DNA from: Eretmocerus hayati
Lineage: Eukaryota > Arthropoda > Insecta > Hymenoptera > Aphelinidae
Assembly: GCA_029851415.1 (NCBI GenBank)
Contig: CM056742.1
Location: 58,802,454 to 58,866,453 of the forward strand
DNA length: 64,000 nt
Direction: 5' to 3'
Of this stretch, positions 35,029 to 47,984 are shown piece after piece. A program made the translations under genes and the position numbers. Numbering within the stretch: position 1 is the first letter of the stretch; the number at the start of each line of letters is the position of its first letter. The notes under the pieces are model-generated. The model was not told where the DNA came from and made no database searches. It saw only the letters and a list, made by a program, of their open reading frames with translations.

Positions 35029-38000
35029 GATGAATTCCACGCCAAAGCGACCTACGAAAAGGGGTCATCTCTCAGATTCTTTTTTAACCTTTTTCATTCG
35101 ATTCTATGGCCCAAAATAGGAACTTCGGACCACCTATGGGGCCCAGAAAAAATTTCTCCTCTCCATTGCACGCACATCCGTCAACAGACCGAAAATTTAT
35201 CGTGTAAAAATCGATGCTCTTTTATTCGCGAAAATGGGAATATTTCGAGTTTTTGAATAGCTATCGATTCGCGGGTTGCGGCATCTGAAAGGGCATCAAA
35301 AAACCTATCGAAAACGTTGTCGGGAATTCCTTCTCTGTGATTTGGGGGCCTCCTGGAGGCAGAAGAGTGTTTTTCACTAAAATGTTGATTTCTCGAAAAG
35401 CCATTTTTTTTATTTTTTTAAAATCATATATTTGACGTAAAATTTTGCGTTCTTTTGAAAAATACGCTGCTAAAAGTGATTAGCAGAAAGCTTTCTCCAA
35501 GCGTCATATGATGATAATTAGAATAACCAGACCATCATCATTCTAAGATTGTATGAAAAATATAATGTGAAATTCCTTTCCACATGATGAGTCATGAAGG
35601 GAGGTAGGAGGAAAAATTGAATATTAAGGGAGATTTTCCTTTGTTTTTTGAATTATTTTTTGGAGGGAGCTTTTTAGAAGGATTTGAGCCATCTAGTCTT
35701 AGGTTTTTTCGATGATATCTATTAGTTGGTTGAGACAGAATTTGGATGCGGTAGGTTTAAAAAGGCTCAAAAAAAAATTTTTGGTGAAAATTTTGATTTT
35801 TTTGAAAATTTGAGATCTGTAGAGATTAAATGGAATTTCGGTATTAACCAATCGATAGATCTCGCAGAAAAAATCATAGTTTAGGTCATTAAGATTGAGA
35901 TAAATGAGTCATGAACGAAGGTAGGAGCAAAAATTGAATATTAAGGGAGATTCTCCTTTATTTTTTGAATTATTTTTTGGAGGGAGCATTTTAGAAGGAT
36001 TTGAGCCATCTAGTCTTAGGTATTCTCGATGATATCTATTAGTTGGTTGAGACAGAATTTGGATGCGGTAGGTTTAAAAAGGCTCAAAAAAAAATTTTTG
36101 GTGAAAATTTTGATTTTTTTGAAAATTTGAGATCTGTAGAGATTAAATGGAATTTCGGTATTAACCAATCGATAGATCTCGCAGAAAAAATCATAGTTTA
36201 GGTCATTGAGATTGAGATAAATGAGTCATGAAGGGAGGTAGGAGGAAAAATTGAATATTAAGGGAGATTCTCCTTTATTTTTTGAATTATTTTTTGGAGG
36301 GAGCATTTTAGAAGGATTTGAGCCATCTAGTCTTAGGTTTTCTCGATGATATCTATTAGTTGGTTGAGACAGAATTTGGATGCGGTAGGTTTAAAAAGGC
36401 TCAAAAAAAAATTTTTGGTGAAAATTTTGATTTTTTTGAAAATTTGAGATCTGTAGAGATTAAATGGAATTTCGGTATTAACCAATCGATAGATCTCGCA
36501 GAAAAAATCATAGTTTAGATCATTAAGATTGAGATAAATGAGTCATGAAGGGAGGTAGGAGGAAAAATTGAATATTAAGGGAGATTCTCCTTTATTTTTT
36601 GAATTATTTTTTGGAGGGAGCATTTTAGAAGGATTTGAGCCATCTAGTCTTAGGTTTTCTCGATGATATCTATTAGTTGGTTGAGACAGAATTTGGATGC
36701 GGTAGGTTTAAAAAGGCTCAAAAAAAAATTTTTGGTGGAAATTTTGATTTTTTTGAAAATTTGAGATCTGTAGAGATTAAATGGGATTTCGGTATTAACC
36801 AATCGATAGATCTCGCAGGAAAAATCATAGTTTAGGTCATCAAGATTGAGATAAATGAGTCATGAAGGAAGGTAGGAGGGAAAATTGAATAATAAGGGAA
36901 ATTTTCCTTTATTTTTTGAATTATTTTTTGGAGGGAGCTTTTTAGAAGGATTTGAGCCATCTAGTCTTAGGTTTTTTCGATGATATCTATTAGTTGGTTG
37001 AGACAGAATTTGGATGCGGTAGGTTTAAAAAGGCTCAAAAAAAATTTTTTGGTGAAAATTTTGATTTTTTTGAAAATTTGAGATCTGTAGAGATCAAATG
37101 AAATTTCGGTATTAACCAATCGATAGATCTCGCAGAAAAAATCATAGTTTAGGTGACTCAATTTGTTGTGAGAGTGTGTGGGAAAAAGATATTTATGTAT
37201 TAAAAGTTGAAATTTGAGCACTTTTTATTCAAAAAGCCCATGGATCAAATTTGACTGGGAGCCGAAAGGTGCCAAATCACTGGGCTCTCAGAAATTGTAT
37301 TCTCTACAACTTGTAGAAAGCCAAAAGTTGATAAGGCGAATAGTAAAAGAGAAAGCGTGTCCAATATAAAACAACATACATACATACACACACACAAACA
37401 CGGAAAATGGGGTGGAAAGATGAGTCTTTGGCAGATTTGGGAGGACATTAGGAGGAAAAGTGTTACCTACATTTGATAGCTTTTGGCGAGAGGAAGAGAA
37501 TGGTCGTTGGCTTTTTTCGATAAGAGGGATTTTGTTGAAGAATATGTTGATTTTAATGAGAAATTTGATCAAAATTTCGTTGGGGTGAAAACAAAGCTTC
37601 CTCTTTAGGGAAAGCGAAATGGGTTTCAGAGAAGTTTAGGGCGATCTAAGTGACTTATGAGCTATTTTTCGAAAATTCGAGTTTTTTGATTTCAGAAAAA
37701 GGCGATTTTCTGCGCATGCGCACAAACGTAGACTTTTGGCGCCACTTTCAATGGAAAGCTGACAAAATTTCCTATAAAATGACTACCCGCAAAGTTGAAA
37801 TTCATGCACTGAAACGCGATCTGCAAGGATTAATTTTGTCGAATCAAAATCACATGAAAATTCAGCCCATTATCGCCTTTGTGGCGCCTGCTGAGATGAC
37901 ACATTCACGAGATCTTCTCTGGACTCAATTTTGAGCACGAAATTGACCTGAGAAAAATTCGGACCACATGGTTTCAACGTAAAATTGTATGAACTTTCAA

Positions 38001-38965
38001 AATATGCGATGTAAAACCCCGTTTGAGGCAAACCCGAGGTGCTACATTCAATTTCTCGCAATTTTGAATGTGAAATATCGTATTTTCTGGCAAAAAATTG
38101 AATGTAGCACCTCGGGTTCGCCTGAAATGGGATTTTTCATCGTATATTTTGGAAGTTCATACAATTTCACGTTGAAACCATGTGGTCCGAATTTTTTTCA
38201 GGTCAATTTCGTACGCAAAATTGAGTCCCGAGAAGATCTCGTGGATGTGTTTTCTAAGCAGGCGCCACGAAGGCGTTAATGGGCTGAATTTTCATGTGAT
38301 TTTGATTCGACATAATTAATCCTTGCAGATCGCGTTTCAGTGCATGAATTTCAACTTTGCGGGTAGTCATTTTATAGGAAATTTTGTCAGCTTTCCATTG
38401 AAAGTGGCGCCAAAAGTCTACGTTTGTGCGCATGCGCAGAAAATCGCCTTTTTCTGAAATCAAAAAACTCGAATTTTCAAAAAGTAGCTCATAAGTCACT
38501 CAGATCGCCCTAAACTTCTCTGAAACCCATTTTTTTCAAAAAAACGCAAAATTTTACGTCAAATATATGATTTTTAAAAAATAAAAAAAATGGCTTTTTG
38601 AGAAATCAACATTTTAGTGAAAAACATTCTTCTGCCTCCAGGAGGCCCCCAAATCACAGAGAAGGAATTCCCGACAACGTTTTCGATAGGTTTTTTGATG
38701 CCCTTTCAGATGCCGCAACCTGCAAATCGATAGCTATTCAAAAACTCGAAATATTCCCATTTTCGTGAATAAAAGAGCATCGATTTTTACACGATAAATT
38801 TTCGGTCTGTTGACGGATGTACGTGCAATGGAGAGGAGAAATTTTTTTTGGGACCGATAGGTGGTCCGAAGTTCCTATTTTGGGCCATAGAATCGAATGA
38901 AAAAGGTTAAAAAAGAATCTGAGAGATGACCCCTTTTCGTAGGTCGCTTTGGCGTGGAATTCATC
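35029..38965. mobile_element. 3937-bp foldback inside the left LTR, ATT target duplication
   Basis: The ends read GATGAATTCCACGCC and its inverse. ATT flanks both sides (35,026-35,028; 38,966-38,968), and the right LTR copy has a single ATT there (44,118-44,120). The right arm is continuous from about 38,070 to 38,965. The left arm is split into 35,029 to about 35,465 and about 37,610 to 38,070. Between the two halves sits 2.1 kb with the 317-bp tandem array. Short frames around 37,650-37,934 and 38,254-38,499 are the same arm sequence read from both sides. Confidence 0.88.
35588..37155. repeat. Five tandem copies of a 317-bp repeat
   Basis: TGAGTCATGAA recurs at 35,588, 35,905, 36,222, 36,539 and 36,856, an exact 317-bp period. 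Units differ by only a few bases. Each contains TTTGGAGGGAGC, a run of eight or nine A, and CCAATCGATAGATCTCGCAG. The array lies inside the left arm of the foldback at 35,029. Confidence 0.95.
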
Positions 38966-41900
38966 ATTATGAAATCATTAGTACACTCGGTTAACTGTAT
39001 AAAATAGCACTTTAATCACCAAACTTGTGTGATAACAAACTTGTAAAAAAGTAAAGACGCGGAGGGAGGTGAGGGGTGAATTAGTCGCGGAGAAAACAAT
39101 TGCTAGATGAATTTAGGCGGGAGCTCGCGGGCGCGAGATCAGCCGAACTTGCTGTCTCGCCGATCCATGGTCAACTGACTGCCAAATCGCTTACGGATGA
39201 TTGACAACGGCAAGGTGCGAGGTGAGATGCGACGCTGCCCAATTTCATATTTAAATGCACCAATGGCTATAATTTTACTGATCGAACGATTCGAGGGGGG
39301 CACAAGGGGTCATCGCTCTCGTGCCACGCAATTTACTTTCTCGAACATTCGAAAGCTTCAAAATTCTCCAACATTTCGAGCTGAAAGGAAATACTTGCAC
39401 ATTTCCGAACATACCGCCCTCTTCGCTCGCACATAGCGAGCAACCAAAATTGAAAGATGGCAAAATCTCACTGATAAACTAATTTGATAAGAACCAATGG
39501 ATGTGAACGAGGCGAAATATTCGGTCATGAGGATGCAGTTCAAATCAAATTCAGGAAATATAATACAATTTTGAATCACAACCGTGATGTTAAGCCTCCG
39601 AACGCTGCAAAAATACCAAACAATCGAATGAAATGGTCTATAAGCTAAGACATTATTGTGTTTTTTGAGAACAAAATGAAATAAGCAAACTAAGCCAACA
39701 GGTTTCGATTACCAACGAGCTCCATTGCGAGAAAGAAATATGTGTGTGCATAATCTAAAGCCAATGAGTCGCAAATATATAAACTTTGAAAATGACGAGA
39801 GAAGTCAATCTCACAATCCGTATTACAGTCTCTGACACAATAAAATGACTCAGAACTGGTGACTTGAAGAGTCGCTAAAATTGAACCAAATATCCCAATG
39901 ATGTCACAGATACAAAAAAATGCGAAAGTCGCATAGTCGATTGCGAAAGCAAATGACTAGAATTCAACAAGTGAAATCTAAATTGAGACTTGTCTCTGTT
40001 GAAGTCCCAGACAGAAGAATATTACGATTCACAATTTCCAATCAACACAATAAATCCAATAATGGGATTTGATCCATGAGTTGTCATGAAAATTAGTCTA
40101 CAATAGACGCAACCTAACAAGACGAATTCAAACTATCGACAGACGAGCTGCGCAATTTTGAAACTGAACGCTTAAGATAAAAGTGTTGTAAGCTCTTCCA
40201 AAAGAAAGAATCTAAGTTGTGAAAAATTGAACGCCGATTTCTCAATCCAAACCAAAAATACAATTCATAAATATGAGTGACTCTATTAAAGCTCTACCAC
40301 GTACAATTTATGCTAAGGGGGACCAAACAAAATCGTGACAATCTTTCGCGGGTGTACGAAACGAGGAAAAGTGTGTAATGTGTGTCGAGAAGGTACGCGA
40401 TAATCAAAATTCATCAATCATAGTATCTTCAATCTCCTTCTTGGTGCGAATCCAATTCCAATGTTGATGTCCATTTTTCGACAATGTAGTGACCACCTTT
40501 GCGAGACCCAACTCAAGCTGGCAATATCCGTGATTGAATAGACAATAGTTTCAGAATCCTTGACGTTGGCGATCGTTGTTCTAATCGCATGTGTCTATTA
40601 ACCATTGGCAATCTATTAAGGGTTGGCAACGGCCATCCAAATATCCAAACATTTTCCAAATAAGCCCATTGATCTGGGTATGACAAAATCGATTCTCCAT
40701 CCAAGTTGTTCTCTTCGTCAACCAAGTCCCGGTAAATGCCATGGATCTTGGCTCTATCTGCACTGAAGAGAACTTTTTTAAGCGTAGGGTCGATTCCTTC
40801 CAAAATATTGCGAAGAGAGATGTAACTTGTGTGTAAGAAATACACTTTCATAAATAGGACTATATATAGAAGACACAACATAGTGGAAATGTGAAAAATT
40901 GCAATCTACAATTTTTTGATGTTTTCGAGTTCCAACTCCATGTTCCGAGACCCATAAAAAATCTAAAATCAATGAGCCACAAAGTCAGAGCGCGGCGAGC
41001 AGCCGCCCCTAATGAACAATTGTGACAAACTTTGCGACATCGTAAGATGTTGTCAACATGAGTTATGTGACATAAACCAATAACATGTACAAATTCAAGG
41101 TATTTATCTATGATCATAAAACAACCACAAGAATATACATGAATCAATTATACATTCGAGGCGCGGCGCACGGCCGCCTCCTTTGAGTTACTCAAAATGA
41201 GGACCAGAGTGCCAACATTTTTGTCAGAAAATATCTGACCCGATCAGGACCAAACCATCTTTCGGAAACAACCATTTCAATTTTCTGTTACACTCAAATC
41301 CAACAACAAGAATTCCAACTCAACTCGATTCTAATAGTTTGTGCTTGCATGACTGATTAAGGACATGAGACAATATGACCAAAACCCATTAACCAATCAA
41401 CCAAGCCTCGTGAACTCGAATAGTTTGCCAACGCCTGTGCCAATGCAAAACTAGCCGTAAAAATGATTCGACAGGCAAATCTGAGTTCTCACGGTCTCCG
41501 CAGCTACTGCTAACGGCAGAGAAAATTGACTCAAAGTGAATCGATTCCAAACCAAACCAAATACCAAAAGCACCATGGGTGATGATGCTACCAAATGAGG
41601 GAATGAATCAAGGATCATCCCTCGCCCAAGTCAAAGATTGAATCAAAAATCATTCTTTGCTGGAGTGGATGCTCCATTGAGAATGAAGCCAGAGCACATG
41701 TGATGATAACTCTGCAGTAGACCCCATATGATCGACTGTCCACAAACCAATTATCCCAAATTGAGACTACAAGTTCTCAGCCAAATAAATCAACCATGAA
41801 ATCTTACCAAACGTGAAATGTCTCGGGATATGAGACGTGATCTCTTCGGTGCCCCAAAATTCAGCGAGAGTTGCCAATCCAACCAAACCAATTTTTGAAA

Positions 41901-44544
41901 ATGAGTCGATGATGATATCTACTCAAAATGAAATCGATGAATGAGTGCAAATTCAACCAGACTTGAGATGTCTTGTAATATGAGATGCGATCTCTTTTGT
42001 GCTTTATAGCACAGAAAGAGTTGCCATTCAAACCAAACCAATTCTTGAAAATGAGATTATATCTTGGACAATCACTTGAAAATGAATATGCACATGTATA
42101 TGGTACAGTATGCATAGCTTATTTTCCAAAACCAAATATTTACAGAATGAGATAGTGAATCTCATCTGCACAAGGTACAGAGAGAATCTTGATCAAAAAT
42201 AGAGCTGAACCAGAACTAAATGAAAAAACATGCAGCGAACCCATGGATCAAAAATTGAGTGAACATTCAGCCATTCAATTTTCCAAACCCAAATGAACTT
42301 TTGAGTGTACCAAGTGCAAGATATTTTGAATATCTACTATTACCTGGGATGAGTCAAAGAAACTCTGACTCAAAAACTGTTCGAAGGCAATGCCTGCGCA
42401 GCAGTTGTGTGATAAAATTCCGAAATTCCACATCCATATGTGACCAGTAAGTTCTGCATACGACCAATTAGCATCAGCTCAGTCAATCCAATTGCCAATC
42501 CAATCCAATTGTGATCAATCTAACCAGTGTACGCCTGCTGAGACGTCGAAGTTGTGACAGGTTGTAGAATCGGCTGCAGTGATGTTCCTCAACAAAAGAT
42601 ATGCAAAATGAGAACGAATCGTGGATGATGGTGAATATCTATGGCTAATCGTACATACTATTTAAACATGATAAACATCCACGAGATTCTAATTTCCACG
42701 ACTTTTTGACTTCATGAAAAATAGAAGAAATTATCAACTACAGCGCGAAGTTTGACGAAAAGTCAGCAATTGTGCATCAAAATGCACTTCCAAATATCTA
42801 TAGCGAAGAGTAATCAGTCCAAATAAATCAAAATTTCGGAAATGAAGAACATAAAATGTTCTCGCAATTTATTGCATGCTGAGATATGCCAGAAACAATC
42901 CAAACATTCACCAAGAACTTTAGTCAAAGGACACGTATACACGGTTGACCAAGATGACATTCAAAATCCAACTTGAAAATAAAGTATGATCGAGATTCTC
43001 GTTCATCTGATCGAGTGAAATCCATCGCATAATTTTCCGACAATTCCTGAAAATTTCATACAACCAAGTAATGGACTATTTGGTTTGAGAGTATTCGAAA
43101 CTAAGAATGCAAAGCGCTGTTGATCGAAATATCAAAAGGCCACTTGAAGAATCAACCTAGTTCCTGATATTAATCAGAACTGATATTAACATCCAACCAA
43201 AAAAGACGATACGAAAACGCGTAAAAGTTGCGAGCCCGTTGCTCCATTCAACTTTGTATTTTGACCATGAATCCAACTTGAAAATCGATTTGCGTAGCAA
43301 AAACAATATCCATCAAATATGCTGAGTGAGAGTCAATACCGAATATAAATGCTCGGCCAAGCGCAACCAAAACAAACCATCATATGCTTGTTGAGTCTCT
43401 CACCAGCTGAGCGCATCTTTGTGCGTGAGCGCGAGAGAGACAGCGCTCCCAGCGCACGCAAGTATAGCCATCCAAACGAGAAAGGTATATGAAACGATAC
43501 GCTCACCGCGATGAGCTGGTCAAGCAACCCAGCCAACTCATCCCCACCAATCCAGTGTACGCGCCCAGGCAGTAGAGTCGCGCAGCAGGAGAAGTCCCCT
43601 CTCCAGTCGCATCGCCGATCAAGACGAAACAGGGGAAGAGTGGCGGGCTGATGGATGACGCCGTTGTGACGTCGTCGCGGCAAACAGCAGGCTCGAACGA
43701 TGATGAATCGCGGGAAAATTCTGCGATTCGCGCCAAAACCAATGCGCTACCTTGCTGCTGCACAACTGCTCTGGGGCCAGGATATCCTTTTTGGACCTCG
43801 ATGATGCCGTTGATTGTCGGCGATGCCATCCGAAGCCGAATTCTTACAAGTCCCGCGTCGAACACTCACATTCGACGGACGCGAACTCTGATTGCTCCGC
43901 GCACTATCACATCACCTGCACTCGCGCGCGACGAGATTCACTCGCGTCCAACGATGCCATTAAAACCGATAATTACCAATTGAATTACCGATGTGCGCTT
44001 AGCCCCAACCATGCTCTGCTCCCAAAAATGATATATTCTTCGAAAATTACTCGCCCAATAAATAAAATGATATAGAGGTGGGATGAGGCGCTCAAAACGA
44101 AGGGGCAGTGGAAGCTTATTATGTAATTATTAGTACACTCGGTTAACTGAATAAAATAGCACTTTAATCACCGAACTTGTGTGATAACAAACTTGGAAAA
44201 AAGTAAAGACGCGGAGAGAGGTGAGGGGTGAATCAGTCGCGGAGAAAACAATTGTTAGATGAATTTAGGCGCGAACTTGCTGTCTCGCCGATCCATGGTC
44301 AACTGACTGCCAAATCGCTCACGGATGATTGACAGCGGCAAGGTGCGAGGTGAGATGCAACGTTGCCCAATTTCATATTCAAATGCACCAATGGCCAGAG
44401 TTTTACAGATCGAACGAATCGAGGGGGGCACAAGGGGTCATCGCTCTCGTACCTCGCAATTTGCTTTCTCAAACATTCGAAAGCTACAAAAATCTCCAAC
44501 ATTTCGAGCTAAAAGGAAATACTTGCACATTTCCGAACATACAG

Positions 44545-46222
44545 GTTGCCTTAATTCATCCGTAAGTCAACAATGGTTCCCTCGGACCACTTTCTACACT
44601 TGCTAACATCCCTTCGTACCGGAAAATCTCGGAAAATTTGTAGGATTTTCCAAATTTCCCGAGAATTTGATCTTTTACTAGAATAAATCACCATGCCTCA
44701 TTCAACTTACACATACCACTGTTATAAATGATGAGATCACTTCAAGATATATGAAAACTTCTATTGTAATGAGATATGCACAAAATTTGATACGTGTGAT
44801 CTTCCAAAGATGTGTCAATAACATTCAGTGCCCACCAAAAATAATGGAACATTGATACTCGCACAAAAACATCGACTGCTCAAGGACTATTGGTCGTACG
44901 GCAATTTTGGGAAAAGCATCTCAAAGATCGGAGAAATGCTAACTTTCCATGTATCTCAAAGAGTCTTTTCATGTATTTTCCATGTCCAGTATTCACTGTC
45001 AAAAAGTGAAATTTCTCAAGTCGCCCCAATCACCTGTAATTTTCACGGGCATGGACGGATCGAAAAAACTCAACAGGATCTTGTAGAACTTTCCAAGACC
45101 TCCAATTCCCTCTTCTTTAAAATTCTCTTCGATGATATTAAGCCATACAATCACCCTCGGACGACAACGATGAAATATTCGTGCTACCTGTATGGTTCTC
45201 AGGATGTTTCGCTTCATTTTTATCCGACCTCGTTTGTGAACATGAAATATGACTTCGAAAAATGTCAAAGGCCACATGATCGATGTAAAATTGTCTGGAC
45301 TTTCAGAAAATGCGGTTGAGATTGCCCTCAAATGCGCTCCTGGAGAGCTACGTTCGTTTTTCTTCATATCATTATGATTTTTCACTCAAAACCGTATTTG
45401 AATCGAACGTAGCTCTTTAGGAGCGCATTTGCGGGCTGTTTCATCTACATTTCCTGAAATTGCAGACAATTTCACGTGGATAATGTGTCCTTTGAAATTT
45501 TTCCACAGTCATATTTCATGTCCACAAACGAGGTCGAATGAAAATAAAGCGGAACATCCCTGGAACCATACAGGTAGCACGCATATTTCATCGTTGTCTT
45601 CCGAGAGTGATTGTTTGGCTCAGAATCATCGTAGAGAATTTCAGAGAAAAGAAAATTGAAGGTCGTGGAAAGCCCTCCAAGATCCTGTTGAGTTTTTTTC
45701 GATCCGTCCATGCCCGTGAAAATTACAGGTAATTGGGGTGACTTGAAAAATTTTACTTCTTGACAGTGGATACTGGACATGGAAAATACATGAAAAAACT
45801 CTTTGAGTCACATTAAAAGCTAGCATTTTTTCCGATCTTTGGGACGCTTCTTCCAAAATCGCCGTACGACCAATAATTTTTGAGCAGTCGATGTTTTTGT
45901 GCGAGTATCGATGTTCCATTATTTTTGGTGGGTACTGTATGTTATTGACACATCTTTGGAAAATCTTACGTATCAAATTTTGTGCATATCTCATTACAAT
46001 AGAAAATTTCATATATCTTGAAGTGATCTATCTCATCATTTATAACAGTGGTATTTGTAAGTTGAATGAGGCATGGTGATTTATTCTAGTGAAAGATCAA
46101 ATTCTCGGGAAATTTGGAAAATCCTACAAATTTTCCGGGATTTCCCGGTACAAAGGGATGTTAGCAAGTGTAGAAAGTGGTCCGAGGGAACCATTGTTGA
46201 CTTACGGATAGATTAAGGCAAC
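44545..46222. mobile_element. 1678-bp palindromic foldback element
   Basis: The ends read GTTGCCTTAATTCATCCG and the inverse of GTTGCCTTAATCTATCCG. The arms are about 800 bp and meet near 45,385; shared landmarks are the ACAATGGTTCCCTCGG block near 44,570 and its inverse near 46,180. It sits between the LTR-like element and the right arm of the outer foldback. No target duplication can be read, because the left neighbour is the end of another element. Frames around 44,828-45,319 and 45,472-46,012 are arm sequence read on each strand, not genes. Confidence 0.88.
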
Positions 46223-46730
46223 GTGTGAGCACCAACAAGCCAATAACGAGGTGTGAACCGCTCAAATTTACGCATTGACGGGATCAAAAACATGGGGAAC
46301 TGTCCGTCAACTGACAAAGACGTGTTATATTTTCCCGGGGTTTTCGTTGGTTTTACTGAAAGTGGACACGTAGACGAAACTTTTAAGCTTTGGTAGGTCA
46401 AAAAATTCCATTCCACGTCTGTTCTGCAGGTCCTCAAGAACTGAAAATTTCGACTTTTTCAAAACTTCATGAATTTTTTCCGGGAAAACTATGCATTTTC
46501 ATGGATTTCGACGTAAAATCATTCAACTAACCTTAAAAAAAATTTTTTCCGTCAATTGAAAGAAATTTTCAATTGTTTATGAAAAATTGTTGATAACTTT
46601 TTTTTGCATCACTTTGCGACATACTACCATCGAAATTCGGATTTAGCGGATCAAAATACATCGAAATCATTTTGTTTCATCCGGGGACACCAAAACCCCT
46701 ACGGAAACCCCTTCAGCCGCCAGACTAGTA

Positions 46731-47419
46731 TCAAGAGATCCTCTAATCTAAATCATCATCGGCTTCTCCTCATTCATGATAAATGGATATTTTCTCACCC
46801 TGTCCTCTCCGTGAAATACAATACCCGACAATATTAGTGGATATCGTATAGTCTCAGTGAACCAACGATTACTTTGGTTCACTCCATCGTGAAGGGAATT
46901 TTACAAGACGGAATCGAAGATCGGAGAAGTAGAGGTGCTACACGAAAATCCAACAATTTTAAATTCAATTGGACACTTTGTCCATTTAAAATACATGGGG
47001 AAGCCGTCTGAGCGAAAAGCATTGGAGGTATATGAAAATCACACGTTGAAAATGCTCTGTCTCCCACAGCCCCCCTCTTACAGTATGCTCAGCAGGTCAT
47101 GGTGCAACACCATGCTCTGCAGACCACGGTGCATCCAGCACATGTATGCTCTGCATACCACGGTGCTGCCTGTATCCAGCATATAAGGCTATGTCAATAT
47201 ATGTCGGGCAGACCGAGGCTTGAATATCCGTGGCTATACAGCCGTTTGAGGATTCTACAATTCATTGCCGTCGTTGTCCCCCACAACGAGTTTGCTGCCG
47301 CCCTCCTCCTCCTCATCGCAGCAAGTCATCGTTCTTACGTGTATCCGCCGCCACCGTTGCCCTCGTCCTCGCAACAAGTTCTCGCTCCCACATAAGGCCA
47401 CCGTTGCCCGCATCACCAA

Positions 47420-47425
<6 letters not shown>
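46731..47425. other. Gene-free spacer before the R2-like gene
   Basis: Contains short internal repeats around 47,095-47,165, where ATGCTCTGCA.ACCACGGTGC occurs twice. No convincing gene. Confidence 0.4.
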
Positions 47426-47426
<1 letters not shown>

Positions 47427-47474
<48 letters not shown>

Positions 47475-47480
47475 CTCTCT
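47427..47480. repeat. (CT)n microsatellite
   Basis: A CT dinucleotide run of about 22 units followed by imperfect CT-rich sequence. Confidence 0.9.
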
Positions 47481-47520
47481 CTTTCAATATTCACTCTACC
47501 ACCAAGATGAGTTCTCTTTA

Positions 47521-47925
47521 CCTCTTTCGCTCACTCTTGCTACCCGAGACTGCTAACATTCATTCCGTTAGAATGGAACTTTAAATGTATAGGAAGTATT
47601 ATACTTTAATCTACACCAATACCTCTCCCGCTCACTCTTTCTGTACCGAGATAGTTAACATTCATTCCGTTAGAATGGAACTTTAAATGTATAGGAAGTA
47701 TTATACTTTAAACTACACCAATACCTCTCTCGCTCACTCTTTCTGTGCCGAGACAGTTAACATTCATGCTGTTAGAATGGAACTTTAAATGTATAGGAAG
47801 TATTATACTTTAAACTACACCAATACCTCTCTCGCTCACTCTTTCTGTGCCGAGACAGTTAACATTCATGCTGTTAGAATGGAACTTTGAATGTATAGGA
47901 CGTATCATACTCTAAACTACACCAT
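47521..47925. repeat. Four tandem copies of a 101-102-bp repeat upstream of the R2-like gene
   Basis: CCTCT..CGCTCACTCTT begins units at 47,521, 47,622, 47,724 and 47,826. Each unit carries CCGAGA, GTTAACATTCAT, GTTAGAATGGAACTTTAAATG and TATAGGAAGTATTATAC. Units are more than 90% alike. The array ends about 90 bp before the predicted start site of the R2-like gene, so a regulatory role or a place in a viral terminal repeat is possible; neither is shown. Confidence 0.92.
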
Positions 47926-47984
47926 CTCTATGATATCTTATATGGAAGACGAATGCAACTCCTTCTCCTCTACAGGGGGAAAAC

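Larger units (their letters stand above)
34941..44539 (-). mobile_element. Non-autonomous LTR-retrotransposon-like element
   Basis: Two direct repeats frame a 4.6-kb interior. The left repeat is 34,941-35,028 plus 38,969-39,411 (split by a foldback) and the right is 44,029-44,539. On the minus strand each starts TGTTCGGAAATG and ends ATCA or TTCATCA-like, fitting TG...CA ends. A purine tract GAAGAGGGCGG precedes the left repeat, and TGGGAGCAGAGCATGG, a possible primer site, follows the right one. The interior (39,412-44,028) has no gag or pol that I recognise. It is rich in CCAA/CCAAT words and holds a ~130-bp duplication (about 41,810-41,905 and 41,940-42,050). No target duplication is visible. 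Confidence 0.55.
31791..46727. mobile_element. Outer foldback element with nested insertions (15 kb)
   Basis: The left end begins TAGTCTGGCGGCTGAAGGGG at 31,791 and the right end is its inverse, ending at 46,727. GTA flanks both sides (31,788-31,790; 46,728-46,730). The right arm (46,223-46,727, about 505 bp) is uninterrupted. The left arm is the same sequence split by two foldbacks (31,838-33,339 and 33,758-34,877) and ends with GGTGCTCACAC near 34,921. Between the arms lie an LTR-like element (34,941-44,539) and a fourth foldback (44,545-46,222). So the original element was probably only about 1.1 kb, and the rest is later insertions. Confidence 0.8.

Noticed and set aside
40513..40881. Protein-coding gene in the interior of the LTR-like element
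   Set aside because: A 122-codon frame of AT-rich composition with no recognisable domain and no second supporting signal.
43333..43865. gag-like gene at the 5' side of the LTR-like element (minus strand)
   Set aside because: Open GC-rich frames exist but show no zinc knuckle or capsid motif.
31791..46727. Outer inverted arms as terminal repeats of a single 15-kb autonomous transposon
   Set aside because: The interior is explained by separate later insertions with their own ends and empty sites, and encodes no transposase or polymerase.
47255..47510. Serine/leucine or arginine/glutamate repeat proteins over the CT and GA microsatellites
   Set aside because: Direct translation of dinucleotide repeats, no supporting context.
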